DNA from: FEN-727 sp036508635
GTDB taxonomy: Bacteria; Actinomycetota; Geothermincolia; Fen-727; Anoxymicrobiaceae
Assembly (NCBI GenBank): GCA_036508635.1
Contig: DATCGY010000225.1
Span: forward strand, 1 to 40,501
Direction of reading: 5' to 3'
Length of the DNA: 40,501 nucleotides
Shown here piece after piece: positions 8,847 to 17,424 of the stretch (positions are counted from its first letter, which is position 1; every line of letters starts with the position of its first letter). The position numbers and the translations under genes are program-made. The notes under the pieces were generated by a model. It was not told the origin of the DNA, ran no database searches, and saw nothing but the letters and a program-made list of their open reading frames with translations.

Positions 8847-9695
8847 TTAACTGTCTATTGCCAGGTTGAGTGAAAGGTCGGCGGCCGGCGCGGAATGCGT
8901 GATGAAGCCGAGCGATATCATGTCGACTCCAAGCTTGACGTACGCGCCGATATTGTCGGGATTTACTCCACCCGACACTTCCAGACGAGCCCTGCCACCC
9001 ACGAGGCCGATCGCGTCGCTCACTTTTCCGGGAGACATGTTGTCGAGCATTATTATGTCTGCTCCTGAATCCAGCGCCTCGCGCACCTGCGCGAGGTCGG
9101 CGGCTTCGACCTCTATCGGAAACCTGTCGCCGAGCGCGTTTCTTACGCGCCGGACCGCTATCTCAAGGCCCCCGGCGGCGGCGATGTGATTATCCTTGAT
9201 AATGATGCCGTCGAACAATCCCTGGCGGTGGTTGGTCCCCCCTCCCATGGCGACGGCGTACTTCTCGAGCACCCTGAGCCCGGGCGTCGTCTTCCTTGTA
9301 TCCATGATTTGTACGCCCGATGGAGCCGCGAGAGCGACCAGCCTCGATGTCAGGGTCGCGATGCCCGACATGTGAGACAGGAAGTTGAGAGCGGTCCGCT
9401 CGCCTGAGAGGATCGCGGCAAGCGGACCACGCACCACGCTGATCTCCTGCCCGGGAGCGGCGTCCGCCCCGTCCTCCACCAGGACCTCGTACGTAACGCC
9501 GGCGCCCGACAGCTCGAAGACTTTGGCCGCGACAGGCTGGCCCGCGACCCTGCAGGGCTCCTTTGCGCTTATGGCAGCCTTGCCGGTGGCCTCCGGCGGG
9601 CAGGCCGCCCTGGTCGTGATATCACCTTCGACCCCCAGGTCCTCGGCAAGCGCCATCCTGATGATACCCTCCGCCTGCTCCCCCGTGTCCATCAA
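8847..9695 (-). CDS. nadC: Nicotinate-nucleotide pyrophosphorylase (quinolinate phosphoribosyltransferase)
   Basis: Converts quinolinate and PRPP to nicotinate mononucleotide in de novo NAD synthesis. The protein has 281-282 residues, normal for NadC. Family motifs: ALAEDLGVEGDITT near the N-terminus, GERTALNFLSHMSGIAT, then IMDTRKTTPGLRVLEKYAV with the basic active-site residues, GGGTNHRQGLFDGIIIKDNH, and IEVEAADLAQVREAL followed by MLDNMS and EVSGGVN. GGAGG precedes adjacent TTG (9693-9695) and ATG (9690-9692) codons; either could start translation. It lies four bases after the nadB stop, which points to coupled expression. Confidence 0.96.
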   Translation of the reverse strand: MMDTGEQAEGIIRMALAEDLGVEGDITTRAACPPEATGKAAISAKEPCRVAGQPVAAKVFELSGAGVTYEVLVEDGADAAPGQEISVVRGPLAAILSGERTALNFLSHMSGIATLTSRLVALAAPSGVQIMDTRKTTPGLRVLEKYAVAMGGGTNHRQGLFDGIIIKDNHIAAAGGLEIAVRRVRNALGDRFPIEVEAADLAQVREALDSGADIIMLDNMSPGKVSDAIGLVGGRARLEVSGGVNPDNIGAYVKLGVDMISLGFITHSAPAADLSLNLAIDS

Positions 9696-9699
9696 TTGA

Positions 9700-11373
9700 T
9701 CATGCCTCCTGCAGTTTCGGCAGCTTGAGCTCCCATGGTGGCTTGGACGGTTGCGGGCGCGTTTCGACCTCGAGCTCCCCGGCGACCATCCGCATGTCGA
9801 TATGCTTGCGCCAGTTCCAATCGTCGGGGTCCGGGAAGTCCCTGCGCCTGTGGCACCCCCTGCTCTCCAGCCGCTTCATCGCCGCGGTGGTGATCAGGCA
9901 CGCCATGGTGAACATGTTCTTGAGCTCCATGCCGTCCACGTCCAGGTAGCCGGCATCGAGCACTTCGATATTCTGCACCAGAAAATCGCGAGCCTCCCTG
10001 AGGCTCCTTTCGCTACGGACCATCCCGACATGGTCGAGCATGACCTCGCGCAGGTTTCCGCGCAGGAGATCGCCGCTGACCATCGGCCTTTCAGCTTTCC
10101 TGGAGAACGCGCACGTCTTGCCCGGCCCGGTCGGGCGGTCGTCCATCCACTCCTCGATATGAGCGCCGATACGCCGCGCGAACACCAGGCCCTCGAGCAG
10201 CGAGTTGGATGCGAGCCTGTTAGCGCCGTGAACCCCGGTGCATGCGACTTCCCCGCAGGCGTACAGGCGCGGGATGTCGGTCTGTCCCCAGAGGTCGGTC
10301 ACGACCCCGCCGCTCATGTAGTGTGCCGCGGGTGAGACCGGGATGCGCCTGCGCGTTATATCTATGCCCGCCTGGAGGCAGTGGTCGTATATCGTCGGAA
10401 ACCTGCGCTTTACCCTCTCTGGGTCCATGTGCCGGACGTCCAGGTAGAGATGGTTGACCTGCTGTTCCTTCATCACCTCTACCATCCGGGCGACCACTAT
10501 GTCGCGTGGAGCAAGTTCGGCGAGTTGGTGGTGACCGACCATGACGCGCTCGCCCTCGACATCGACCAGGTAAGCGCCGTCACCCCTTAACGCCTCGCTT
10601 ATGAGGAACTTCGGCTCCTCCGGTATGTGCAGCGCGGTCGGATGGAACTGGACGAACTCCACGTCGCTCACGCGAGCCCCGGCCCGGAAGGCAAGGGCGA
10701 CCCCATCTCCGGTGCAGACCGGCGGATTCGTTGTGACGAGGTATGTTTCGCCCATCCCACCGAGGGCAAGCACGGTCGCCTTGGACCAGACGGTCATGAG
10801 GGTCTTGCGCTTTCTGTCGGCTACGATCGCTCCCCGGCACACCCCGTCCTCGAGAATGACGTCAACCAGGAAGCCGTGCTCCATGACCTTTACGCGTGCG
10901 TCTTTGCGCAGCGCCTTACCGAGCGCAGTCTCGACCTCCAGGCCCGTCGCGTCGCCCTTGGCGTGCACGACCCTCGCCCGCGAGTGGCCGCCTTCCTTTG
11001 AGAGATCGAGCTTCCCATCGGTGCAGTCGAATTCGGCGTTGTAGCGCTCGAGCAGCTCGAGAACCCGGCCAGGGCCCTCATCAACCAGCACCGTGGTGGC
11101 CTCGGGGTCGCAGAGCCCGGCGCCGGCAACGAGTGTGTCGCTGACGTGAGACTGCTTGGAGTCGTGCTCGTCGATAACAGCCGCAATGCCACCCTGAGCG
11201 ACGCGCGTCGTGGAGACCTGCAGGTCCGACTTGGTAACGAGCATTACGTTGCAGAAACGCGAGAGCATAAGCGCCGTCGAGAGACCGGCGACGCCACTGC
11301 CCGCAACGAGAACGTCGCACTCCAGCGACGGAAGTGTGTCGGTGCTAAAAGAGATAAGGTAGCGTGGGATCAT
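9700..11373 (-). CDS. nadB: L-aspartate oxidase
   Basis: FAD enzyme (557 aa) that oxidises L-aspartate to iminoaspartate, the substrate of NadA. Under anaerobic conditions it can use fumarate as electron acceptor. The start is ATG 11371-11373, overlapping the nadA stop in an ATGA arrangement; the frame stays open further upstream but that part does not resemble the family. The FAD-binding motif GSGVAGLSTALMLS starts at about residue 25. EGGHSRARVVHAKGDATG and FVQFHPTAL follow, then the substrate and FAD-binding stretch HYMSGGVVTDLWGQTDIPRL and GVHGANRLASNSLLEGLVF. The C-terminal helical domain is complete. Confidence 0.96.
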   Translation of the reverse strand: MIPRYLISFSTDTLPSLECDVLVAGSGVAGLSTALMLSRFCNVMLVTKSDLQVSTTRVAQGGIAAVIDEHDSKQSHVSDTLVAGAGLCDPEATTVLVDEGPGRVLELLERYNAEFDCTDGKLDLSKEGGHSRARVVHAKGDATGLEVETALGKALRKDARVKVMEHGFLVDVILEDGVCRGAIVADRKRKTLMTVWSKATVLALGGMGETYLVTTNPPVCTGDGVALAFRAGARVSDVEFVQFHPTALHIPEEPKFLISEALRGDGAYLVDVEGERVMVGHHQLAELAPRDIVVARMVEVMKEQQVNHLYLDVRHMDPERVKRRFPTIYDHCLQAGIDITRRRIPVSPAAHYMSGGVVTDLWGQTDIPRLYACGEVACTGVHGANRLASNSLLEGLVFARRIGAHIEEWMDDRPTGPGKTCAFSRKAERPMVSGDLLRGNLREVMLDHVGMVRSERSLREARDFLVQNIEVLDAGYLDVDGMELKNMFTMACLITTAAMKRLESRGCHRRRDFPDPDDWNWRKHIDMRMVAGELEVETRPQPSKPPWELKLPKLQEA

Positions 11374-12332
11374 CCCAGAGCCAGCATCCTTTCGACCGCC
11401 TGGAGACCCCTCACCCTGATATCCTCCGGGACGGTCACCCTGGGCTCCAGCGTCTGGAGTGCCCAGAGTACTTTGGAAAGCGTTGTGAGCTTCATATTGG
11501 GACAGATCGGCTCGTCGGGAAGAGTGTGGAATATTTTTTCGGGAGCCGCCTGGCTCAGAGGGTATATCATGCCCGACTCGGTAGCGACAATGAACTCCCG
11601 CGCCGAAGATGTGACGGCCGCATTCAGCATGCCCGAAGTGCTTCGCACGTGATGGGCTACCGCGTGCACCTCGGGGCGGCACTCGGGGTGGGCGATGACC
11701 TCTGCCCCCGGGTGTTGTTCCAGTGCCCGCATGATGTTTTCGACGGTTATCCGTTCGTGCGTGGGACAGAAACCGTCCCAGAGGATTATCTTCTTGTCGA
11801 GCTGGGACGCGACGAACGCTCCGAGATTTCGATCTGGCACGAAGAGGATCTCGTCGCTGTCGACCGCCTGGCAGATCTGGGCCGCGTTTGCCGAGGTGCA
11901 GCAGTAGTCGCTCACCGCCTTGACCGCCGCGGAAGTGTTCACATAGGAGACGACGGCCGCTCGAGGGTGTTCCTCCCGCGCCCTGACAACGTCAACCGCG
12001 TCAGCCATGTCAGCCATCGGGCAGCCAGCTCTCAGCTCGGGGAGCAGAACAACCTTGTGCGGGCTCAGCATGTAGGCGGTCTCGGCCATGAAGTGCACGC
12101 CGCAGAAGACGATGACGTCCGCCTCGGTTCGGGCCGCCTCGCGAGACAGGCCAAGCGAATCGCCGGTGAAGTCGGCGATGTCCTGGACCTCCGGTCTCTG
12201 GTAGTTATGGACGAGGATTACCGCGTTTCGCTCGTTCTTGATCTTGAGCACCTGTTCGGCGATCGCCTGGTCGTCCAGCAGGAGCTCATCGATTGGTTCG
12301 AGATGCCCGACTCCGATTTCGTGATGCGTCAT
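11370..12332 (-). CDS. nadA: Quinolinate synthase
   Basis: A 4Fe-4S enzyme (320 aa) that condenses iminoaspartate with dihydroxyacetone phosphate to quinolinate. Motifs include ILVHNYQRPEVQDIADFTGD, VIVFCGVHFMAETAYML, LPELRAGCPMADM, YVNTSAAVKAVSDYCCTSAN, WDGFCPTHERI, VIAHPECRPEV and ICPNMKLTTL. The cysteines in FCGVHF, HPEC and ICPNMK are at the positions expected for the three cluster ligands. It overlaps nadB by four bases, so nadA-nadB-nadC form a complete aspartate-to-nicotinate-mononucleotide module. That module sits inside the folate/pantothenate operon. Confidence 0.96.
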   Translation of the reverse strand: MTHHEIGVGHLEPIDELLLDDQAIAEQVLKIKNERNAVILVHNYQRPEVQDIADFTGDSLGLSREAARTEADVIVFCGVHFMAETAYMLSPHKVVLLPELRAGCPMADMADAVDVVRAREEHPRAAVVSYVNTSAAVKAVSDYCCTSANAAQICQAVDSDEILFVPDRNLGAFVASQLDKKIILWDGFCPTHERITVENIMRALEQHPGAEVIAHPECRPEVHAVAHHVRSTSGMLNAAVTSSAREFIVATESGMIYPLSQAAPEKIFHTLPDEPICPNMKLTTLSKVLWALQTLEPRVTVPEDIRVRGLQAVERMLALG

Positions 12333-12373
12333 CTCTCCCTCGCACTCTGGATCATGATAGTCGAGAAGGGGGT

Positions 12374-12766
12374 CTAGCAGAAGTCATCGACGTTAAGCTG
12401 GTCTTCGATCAACTCCGGACGGTTCTCATGGTCAACGAAGACGATCTTGGGATGATAACCGGTGATCTTTGACTCCGGCACGTTGACGAAGGAAGCGATT
12501 ATGACGAGGTCTCCCTTGTGGATGAGACGCGCCGCTGCGCCGTTCATGCAGATCTCACCTGTATCATGCTCCGCCTCGATAACATAGGTGACGAGCCTGT
12601 TGCCGTTATCCAGGTCCCACACGCTGACCTGCTCGTAGGGAACGAGGTCGGCGAGCGCCATAAGCGTACGGTCGATACTAATGCTTCCCTCGTAATGAAT
12701 GTCCGCGTCGGTCACAGTGGCGCGGTGGATTTTGCTCTTCAGCATCTGCCGGTATATCTGGTCCAT
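12374..12766 (-). CDS. panD: Aspartate 1-decarboxylase proenzyme
   Basis: Pyruvoyl enzyme that makes beta-alanine from aspartate for pantothenate. Full-length proenzyme of 130 residues. The self-cleavage site that yields the pyruvoyl group is Gly27-Ser28 in HYEGSISID. An internal Met8 (MLKSKIHRATVTDADIHY) would give a protein closer to the usual length. Lys10 or Lys12 and Tyr25 belong to the active-site region, and NGAAARLIHKGDLVIIASF is the conserved barrel segment. It begins three bases after panC ends, so the two are coupled, and it precedes nadA by 41 bp. Confidence 0.96.
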   Translation of the reverse strand: MDQIYRQMLKSKIHRATVTDADIHYEGSISIDRTLMALADLVPYEQVSVWDLDNGNRLVTYVIEAEHDTGEICMNGAAARLIHKGDLVIIASFVNVPESKITGYHPKIVFVDHENRPELIEDQLNVDDFC

Positions 12767-12769
12767 ATC

Positions 12770-13627
12770 TCACTCTATTTTAAGTTGCATGTTGTCTATG
12801 AGTCTTGAACGCCCGACCCGGGCTGCAACCGCTATGAGGATTTCTCCGGAGAGTATCTCGAGCGGTCTCAGGTAGATATTATCACAGATGGCTATATACT
12901 CAACATCGACAAGGGGCGCTCCCGAGAATACCTTCTCCATCGATTCCTCGATCGACCGGGCGTTGCGCGCGCCCGATTCGATCAGGCCGCGCGCCGCCTG
13001 GAGCGCCTTGAAGAGGATGACAGCCTGGTCGCGCTCCACGGGCGCCAGATACATATTCCGCGAGCTCATCGCGAGGCCGTCAGGCTCGCGCACCGTCGGT
13101 ACACCTATGATATCGACCGGAAAGTCCAGGTCAGCGGCCATCCGCCTGATGACGGCGAGCTGCTGTGCGTCCTTCTGCCCGAAGTAAGCTTTCTGAGCCG
13201 GCACGATGTTGAACAGCTTGCTCACGACAGTCGTTACACCCCTGAAATGAGTCGGGCGCGAGCACCCGCACATCACCGAAGACAGGCCCTCGACCTGGAC
13301 GAGCGTCCCGGAGCCCTCCAAGCCACCCGGGTACATCTCGTCAACGGATGGAGCGAAGATATAGTCGACCCCTATCGATTCTGCCATCTCCGTGTCCCGC
13401 TCCATGTCGCGGGGATAAGCTTCGAGGTCTTCACCCGGTGCGAACTGTGTCGGGTTCACAAAAAGAGTCACGACAGCGACGTCACATTCGGCGCGTGCGC
13501 GGCGCATGAGCTCGAGGTGCCCGTCGTGGAAGTAACCCATGGTCGGAACTATACCCACCATCTTGCCTGCAGCCTTTGCCTGCCGGACGATCCGCCGCAT
13601 CTCGTCTTTTGTCTTTATTACTTTCAC
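12770..13627 (-). CDS. panC: Pantothenate synthetase (pantoate-beta-alanine ligase)
   Basis: Joins pantoate and beta-alanine with ATP to form pantothenate. 285 residues, a typical length. The start is GTG at 13625-13627 with GAGGT six bases upstream. VGIVPTMGYFHDGHLELMRR contains the HxGH nucleotide-binding motif. NPTQFAPGEDLEAYPRD, YFGQKDAQQLAVIRRM and the KMSKS-like loop region around LAMSSRNMYL are all present. A substrate for this enzyme, pantoate, needs panB and a ketopantoate reductase. Neither is recognised by name in the window, but the DUF2520 gene just upstream is a candidate for the reductase. Confidence 0.97.
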   Translation of the reverse strand: MKVIKTKDEMRRIVRQAKAAGKMVGIVPTMGYFHDGHLELMRRARAECDVAVVTLFVNPTQFAPGEDLEAYPRDMERDTEMAESIGVDYIFAPSVDEMYPGGLEGSGTLVQVEGLSSVMCGCSRPTHFRGVTTVVSKLFNIVPAQKAYFGQKDAQQLAVIRRMAADLDFPVDIIGVPTVREPDGLAMSSRNMYLAPVERDQAVILFKALQAARGLIESGARNARSIEESMEKVFSGAPLVDVEYIAICDNIYLRPLEILSGEILIAVAARVGRSRLIDNMQLKIE

Positions 13628-13644
13628 GCAGCTACCTCAACTCT

Positions 13645-13692
13645 TCTTCTCCCCCGCAAGAGGGAGGGGATTACCCTTTCTCGAGGGGGTCT
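13645..13692. repeat. Intergenic palindromic repeat, copy 2
   Basis: The 92-bp gap between the DUF2520 gene and panC holds two adjacent C-rich/G-rich inverted elements: CTCCCCC..AGAGGGAGGGG at 13648-13670 and CCCTTTCTCGAGGGGG at 13674-13689. They match the style of the palindromes found in three other gaps of the window. Confidence 0.45.
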
Positions 13693-13719
13693 CTCCAGGC
13701 CCGGCTCCGGGCGGCTTGA

Positions 13720-14622
13720 TCATGACGACTCGAGCAAAGCGCGCATCTGGTCTATAGACTCGCGGTCGAGATTGCCGCGTTCTTCGACGAGGTTGAGGCC
13801 CCACAGGCATACTCGGCTGTACAGGGTGGCGAGCCCGGGGTCGAACTCCGCGAGAGCGGTCAAGTGTTTTTCGATAGTGCCGGCGTCACCGCGCACGAGG
13901 GGCCCGGTGAGCGCTTCGACCGGCCCCAGGCGCGCTACGTTCTCGACGGAAGCCCTGTAAAGCGGTGCGAAGGCTTCCGCGAACGCGTCATCACTAAAAC
14001 CCAGGCCTCTCGCGATTGTGAGGGCCGCATATTCCATCATCGCCAGGAAGTTGCTCGCCATCACGGCGGCTGCATGATAGAGGACCTTGTCCTCGTCCCT
14101 TATGAGTTGCATCGTGCCTTCGAGGTCTGATACAAAAACGGAAGCCCAACCCTCGAGCGAGGGTTCGCATGTGACCCCGAAAGTGCTGCCGGGAAGCGCT
14201 TTGACAGCGCCCTCCATGTCGGCGAACGTTTGAAGCGGATGGATCGACAGGACCTGGGCTCCAGCGTGCCTCGCGGGCTCAAGGGCCGTGAGCGAGAGTG
14301 CTCCGCTCATATGGACGAACTTCTTTCCCCGGACCTCGACTCCGGAGTCGACAATGCTCCTGCACGTGCTCGCGATAGCCGAGTCTGGTGTGGTGATGAT
14401 GATTATGTCGGCGAGTCGTGCCGCCTCTACATCGTCCGCAACCGGCTCGGCCCCGCTCAAGCCTGCCGCTCTCGTGCGAACTTGCTGCTCGGGGTCAGCG
14501 ACGCACACGACGTCGTAACCGCGCTCGGAGAGCAAAAGGGCCATCGCCGTTCCCACCCTCCCGGAACCGATGATCGCGACTTTTCTGCTGGACTCACTCG
14601 CCGGGCCGGCTTCCACGTTCAT
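13720..14622 (-). CDS. Rossmann-fold/DUF2520 oxidoreductase-like protein, candidate ketopantoate reductase
   Basis: A 300-residue protein with an N-terminal dinucleotide-binding domain (VAIIGSGRVGTAMALLLSER, GxGxxG at 19-24) and a C-terminal helical DUF2520 domain. The sequence from KFVHMSGALSLTALEPARHA through VLSIHPLQTFADM is typical of this family. The start ATG 14620-14622 is chosen because it follows the folK stop by seven bases and aligns the Rossmann motif near the N-terminus. The same family occupies the same slot next to panC in mycobacteria. The fold resembles ketopantoate reductase and F420-dependent NADP reductase. With no panE visible here, a role in reducing ketopantoate is plausible but unproven. 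Confidence 0.85.
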   Translation of the reverse strand: MNVEAGPASESSRKVAIIGSGRVGTAMALLLSERGYDVVCVADPEQQVRTRAAGLSGAEPVADDVEAARLADIIIITTPDSAIASTCRSIVDSGVEVRGKKFVHMSGALSLTALEPARHAGAQVLSIHPLQTFADMEGAVKALPGSTFGVTCEPSLEGWASVFVSDLEGTMQLIRDEDKVLYHAAAVMASNFLAMMEYAALTIARGLGFSDDAFAEAFAPLYRASVENVARLGPVEALTGPLVRGDAGTIEKHLTALAEFDPGLATLYSRVCLWGLNLVEERGNLDRESIDQMRALLESS

Positions 14623-14629
14623 GGCTCCA

Positions 14630-15118
14630 TCACAGGTCCCCGGAACGCCAGACGGCCTGGTTATCTCCCAGCTCGTCCAGCACCTTTCGGACCGGTATGC
14701 CGCCGGGTAGCATGACGTCCGGCTCGACCTCCAGTAGCGGCTCAAGCACAAACCGCCGCTCAGTCAATCTCTGGTGCGGGATCACCAGCTTCGGGTCGTC
14801 GATCTCGAGGTCGTCATATAGCAGGATATCGACATCCAGGGTGCGAGGTCCCCACCTCGCGATCCTTTGCCTTCCCTGCTCGAGCTCAATCTTGCTGGCA
14901 AGGGCCAGCAACTCACGCGGGCTGAGCGTGGTCTCGACGGCCACGACCGCGTTGAGGAAGTCGGGTTGGTCGGTCATGCCCACAGGCTCGGACTCGTAAA
15001 CACCGGATTTGCCGACGATAAAGACGTCGTCGGTTTTATACAGGGCGGCCACCCCCGCGAGCAGGTATTCGAACCTGTCGCCCATGTTAGAGCCAAGGCC
15101 GATATAAGCGCGGCTCAT
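14630..15118 (-). CDS. folK: 2-amino-4-hydroxy-6-hydroxymethyldihydropteridine pyrophosphokinase (HPPK)
   Basis: Transfers pyrophosphate from ATP to 6-hydroxymethyl-dihydropterin, between FolB and FolP in folate synthesis. 162 residues, normal. It begins AYIGLGSNMGDRFEYLLAGV; GLGSN is the pterin-binding start of the family. RWGPRTLDVDILLYDDLEI carries the two Asp residues that bind magnesium, and LVIPHQRLTERRFVLEPLLE is the C-terminal signature. It overlaps folB in an ATGA arrangement (15115-15118), indicating translational coupling. Confidence 0.97.
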   Translation of the reverse strand: MSRAYIGLGSNMGDRFEYLLAGVAALYKTDDVFIVGKSGVYESEPVGMTDQPDFLNAVVAVETTLSPRELLALASKIELEQGRQRIARWGPRTLDVDILLYDDLEIDDPKLVIPHQRLTERRFVLEPLLEVEPDVMLPGGIPVRKVLDELGDNQAVWRSGDL

Positions 15119-15510
15119 CGGGGCTCCCCTTCCCCAACCCCGGCATCGATTGCCCGTTCATTCGTAACGGCGACCTTCACGGAAACGTACTCGGCCTTGA
15201 CGGGTAGAGGCGCCGAAGGTTTCTTTACCGTGACCAAAACATCTGTGACGCCACGCAGGTTGACGACGTAACCTGCGATCTCGGAAGCGAGGGTCTCGAT
15301 GAGGTCGTACGTCCGCGACGTCGAGATTTCAGAGACACGTGCTGCCACTTCGGCGTAGTCGACCGTTGAATCCAGGTCGTCGGAGGAGGCCATCGTTTCC
15401 TCGAGGCCGAACTCGACGTCGATGAGGAAGACCTGGCCGCGCTCCTGCTCTTCGGGCAGCACCCCATGATAGGCAAAGACCTCGATTCCCTTTATCGTCA
15501 CTCGTTTCAT
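15115..15510 (-). CDS. folB: Dihydroneopterin aldolase
   Basis: Cleaves 7,8-dihydroneopterin to 6-hydroxymethyl-dihydropterin and glycolaldehyde. 131 residues, slightly longer than the usual 118-122. It begins MKRVTIKGIEVFAYHGVLPE; the YHGVLPEEQERGQ segment with the conserved Glu is the family signature. DSTVDYAEVAARVSEIS and TYDLIETLASEIA supply substrate-binding residues. The C-terminal VTVKKPSAPL stretch includes the catalytic Lys. It lies between folP and folK. Confidence 0.95.
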   Translation of the reverse strand: MKRVTIKGIEVFAYHGVLPEEQERGQVFLIDVEFGLEETMASSDDLDSTVDYAEVAARVSEISTSRTYDLIETLASEIAGYVVNLRGVTDVLVTVKKPSAPLPVKAEYVSVKVAVTNERAIDAGVGEGEPR

Positions 15511-15532
15511 GGGCTCCTCCGCGCGATGCGGC

Positions 15533-16795
15533 TCATTCGTTGGTCCGGCTCTTGCCAGCCACGGCGTCTGCCATCCTGACTACTTCGAGCATCTCTTCCA
15601 CGTCGTGTACGCGGACGACATCGACGCCGCGCGCTATCGCGAAGGCGACAGTGGCTGCTGTCCCGAGGACTCTACGGTCCTCGGGCCGGTCGAGTATGGC
15701 ACCGATGAATCTCTTTCTCGAAGTCCCCATTACGACTGGGTAACCGAGGCTGGCAAACTCCTCGATCCGCCTTATTATCTCGAGGTTGTGCTCGATGGTC
15801 TTACCGAAGCCGATGCCCGGATCGATCATGATCTTGCCGGGGTCCACCCCGCCCTCGATAGCCGTATCGCAGCGCTTGTGGAGAAAACGGGTGATATCCG
15901 AGACGACATCCTCGTATTGCGGGTCTTTCTGCATGTCTCGTGGGGTCCCCTGCATGTGCATGATCACAACCGGGGCGGAACGTTCGGCGGCGAGGGATAT
16001 CATCGCCGGGTCCATCCGCAGGCCACTGATATCGTTGATGATGGAGGCTCCCGCGTCGATGGCCTTCTCCGTGACCGCCGATTTGTAGGAATCTATGGAG
16101 ATCGGTATCGAGACCTCGCCGGCAAGCGACTCGATAAGCGGGACCGTGCGGCGCAGCTCCTCGTCCAGCGTGACGGGCTCAGCGCCCGGCCGCGTGGACT
16201 CTCCCCCGATGTCGAGGATATCGACTCCGGCTTGCGCCATCTCGATCGCCCTCGCACGAGCGTCTTCAAACTTCCAGAGCTCGCCCGGGTCGGAGAATGA
16301 ATCCGGCGTGGCGTTGATAACTCCCATCACGAGCGTCCGTCCCCCAAAGTCGAGCGCGTGGCGTCCGGCTTCAATGATGCGGGGCTCACGCGATCCGAAT
16401 TCGTCATCGAGCAGCCTGGCCAGTTCTGAAGCCAGAGCCTTGAGCCCAAACGGCTGGATGGAGAGGTTGCGAATGGCTCTCCTGAACTGCGTGACGGTGC
16501 CCATCATGATGACTCGTACGGAGACTTTGCCGTCGACGAGGAAGACATCTCGAGGAGTGGCACACTCCCCACCCTTGGAGAGCATTACCTGCTTTATGAT
16601 GTGGGCGGCGCGGGCCTGCACGTTTTCGGCCGAAACGACGATGAGCTGCATTTTGCGGCTCATCCTGTCGACGCCGCCTCTGTCCGACCCCAGTTCGGTC
16701 AGGAGACGCTGCGCGTCCGGCTGGTTCTCGACCCTTACAAAACGCGCGTTGAAGCGTGGGCCAGGCCCTACATCACGCGATTCCACCTGGAGCAC
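15533..16795 (-). CDS. folP: Dihydropteroate synthase with N-terminal extension
   Basis: Condenses hydroxymethyl-dihydropterin pyrophosphate with p-aminobenzoate. The barrel domain starts at about residue 150 and has all signatures: MGVINATPDSFSD, DIGGESTRPGAEPV, SIDSYKSAV, IINDISGL, VIMHMQGTPRDMQ, MIDPGIGFGKTIEHNL, GTSRKRFIG and RVHDVEEM. About 145 residues precede it, including LIVVSAENVQARAAHIIKQV and a segment ending LARLLDDEFG, giving 420 residues against the usual 260-290. Extensions of this kind occur in some archaeal, clostridial and thermophile enzymes. The start (GTG 16793-16795) is uncertain because its ribosome-binding site is close. It lies 13 bp after folE. Confidence 0.95.
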   Translation of the reverse strand: MLQVESRDVGPGPRFNARFVRVENQPDAQRLLTELGSDRGGVDRMSRKMQLIVVSAENVQARAAHIIKQVMLSKGGECATPRDVFLVDGKVSVRVIMMGTVTQFRRAIRNLSIQPFGLKALASELARLLDDEFGSREPRIIEAGRHALDFGGRTLVMGVINATPDSFSDPGELWKFEDARARAIEMAQAGVDILDIGGESTRPGAEPVTLDEELRRTVPLIESLAGEVSIPISIDSYKSAVTEKAIDAGASIINDISGLRMDPAMISLAAERSAPVVIMHMQGTPRDMQKDPQYEDVVSDITRFLHKRCDTAIEGGVDPGKIMIDPGIGFGKTIEHNLEIIRRIEEFASLGYPVVMGTSRKRFIGAILDRPEDRRVLGTAATVAFAIARGVDVVRVHDVEEMLEVVRMADAVAGKSRTNE

Positions 16796-16808
16796 CGACC
16801 TCTCGGCT

Positions 16809-17375
16809 CTATCTGTTCGTCTTGATGAGAGACATCGCCTCCGCGCGGCTCGCGGGGCTCTTGTAGAAGAGACCGCGTACCGCGGAGGTTACCGTGACGG
16901 TGCCCGGTTTCTTCACGCCTCTCATCGACATGCAAAGGTGCTCGGCCTCGACAACGACGAGCACTCCCTGGGCGTCCAATCCATCCATTATCGCGTCAGC
17001 TACCTGCGTGGTCAGCCTCTCCTGAACCTGCAGGCGCTTGGACAGCGAATCCACAACGCGGGCGATCTTGCTGATCCCAGTTATCTGCCCGGACTTTCCG
17101 GGGACGTACGCAACATGCGCCCTGCCTATAAACGGCATGAGGTGGTGCTCGCATACAGAGTACAGGGCGATGTCTTTTACTATGATCATCTCCTCGTGCT
17201 CTTCGGAGAACTGCGCCTGCAGCAGCACGCTAGGCTCTTGCCCGAGCCCGGCGAAGATCTCCTCGTACATGCTCGCCACCCTGTGAGGGGTTAGCTTGAG
17301 GCCTTCGCGGTCAGGGTCCTCGCCGATTCCCTCGAGAATCATCTTTATTGCAGATTCGATCTTTTCGCGATCCAA
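16809..17375 (-). CDS. folE: GTP cyclohydrolase I
   Basis: Opens the folate pathway by converting GTP to dihydroneopterin triphosphate. 188 residues, typical. The start is TTG at 17373-17375 with GGGAGG seven bases upstream. Zinc and active-site motifs are VCEHHLMPFIGRAHVAYVP and HLCMSMRGVKKPG. QERLTTQVADAI and the C-terminal SAVRGLF are also conserved. It is the first gene of the cofactor operon and has its own promoter (17425-17453) in the gap after ftsH. Confidence 0.97.
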   Translation of the reverse strand: MDREKIESAIKMILEGIGEDPDREGLKLTPHRVASMYEEIFAGLGQEPSVLLQAQFSEEHEEMIIVKDIALYSVCEHHLMPFIGRAHVAYVPGKSGQITGISKIARVVDSLSKRLQVQERLTTQVADAIMDGLDAQGVLVVVEAEHLCMSMRGVKKPGTVTVTSAVRGLFYKSPASRAEAMSLIKTNR

Positions 17376-17424
17376 TCAACAACCTCCCGAAAATCGTTCA
17401 ACGCGCTGAGCGCCGCCGAGTGTC

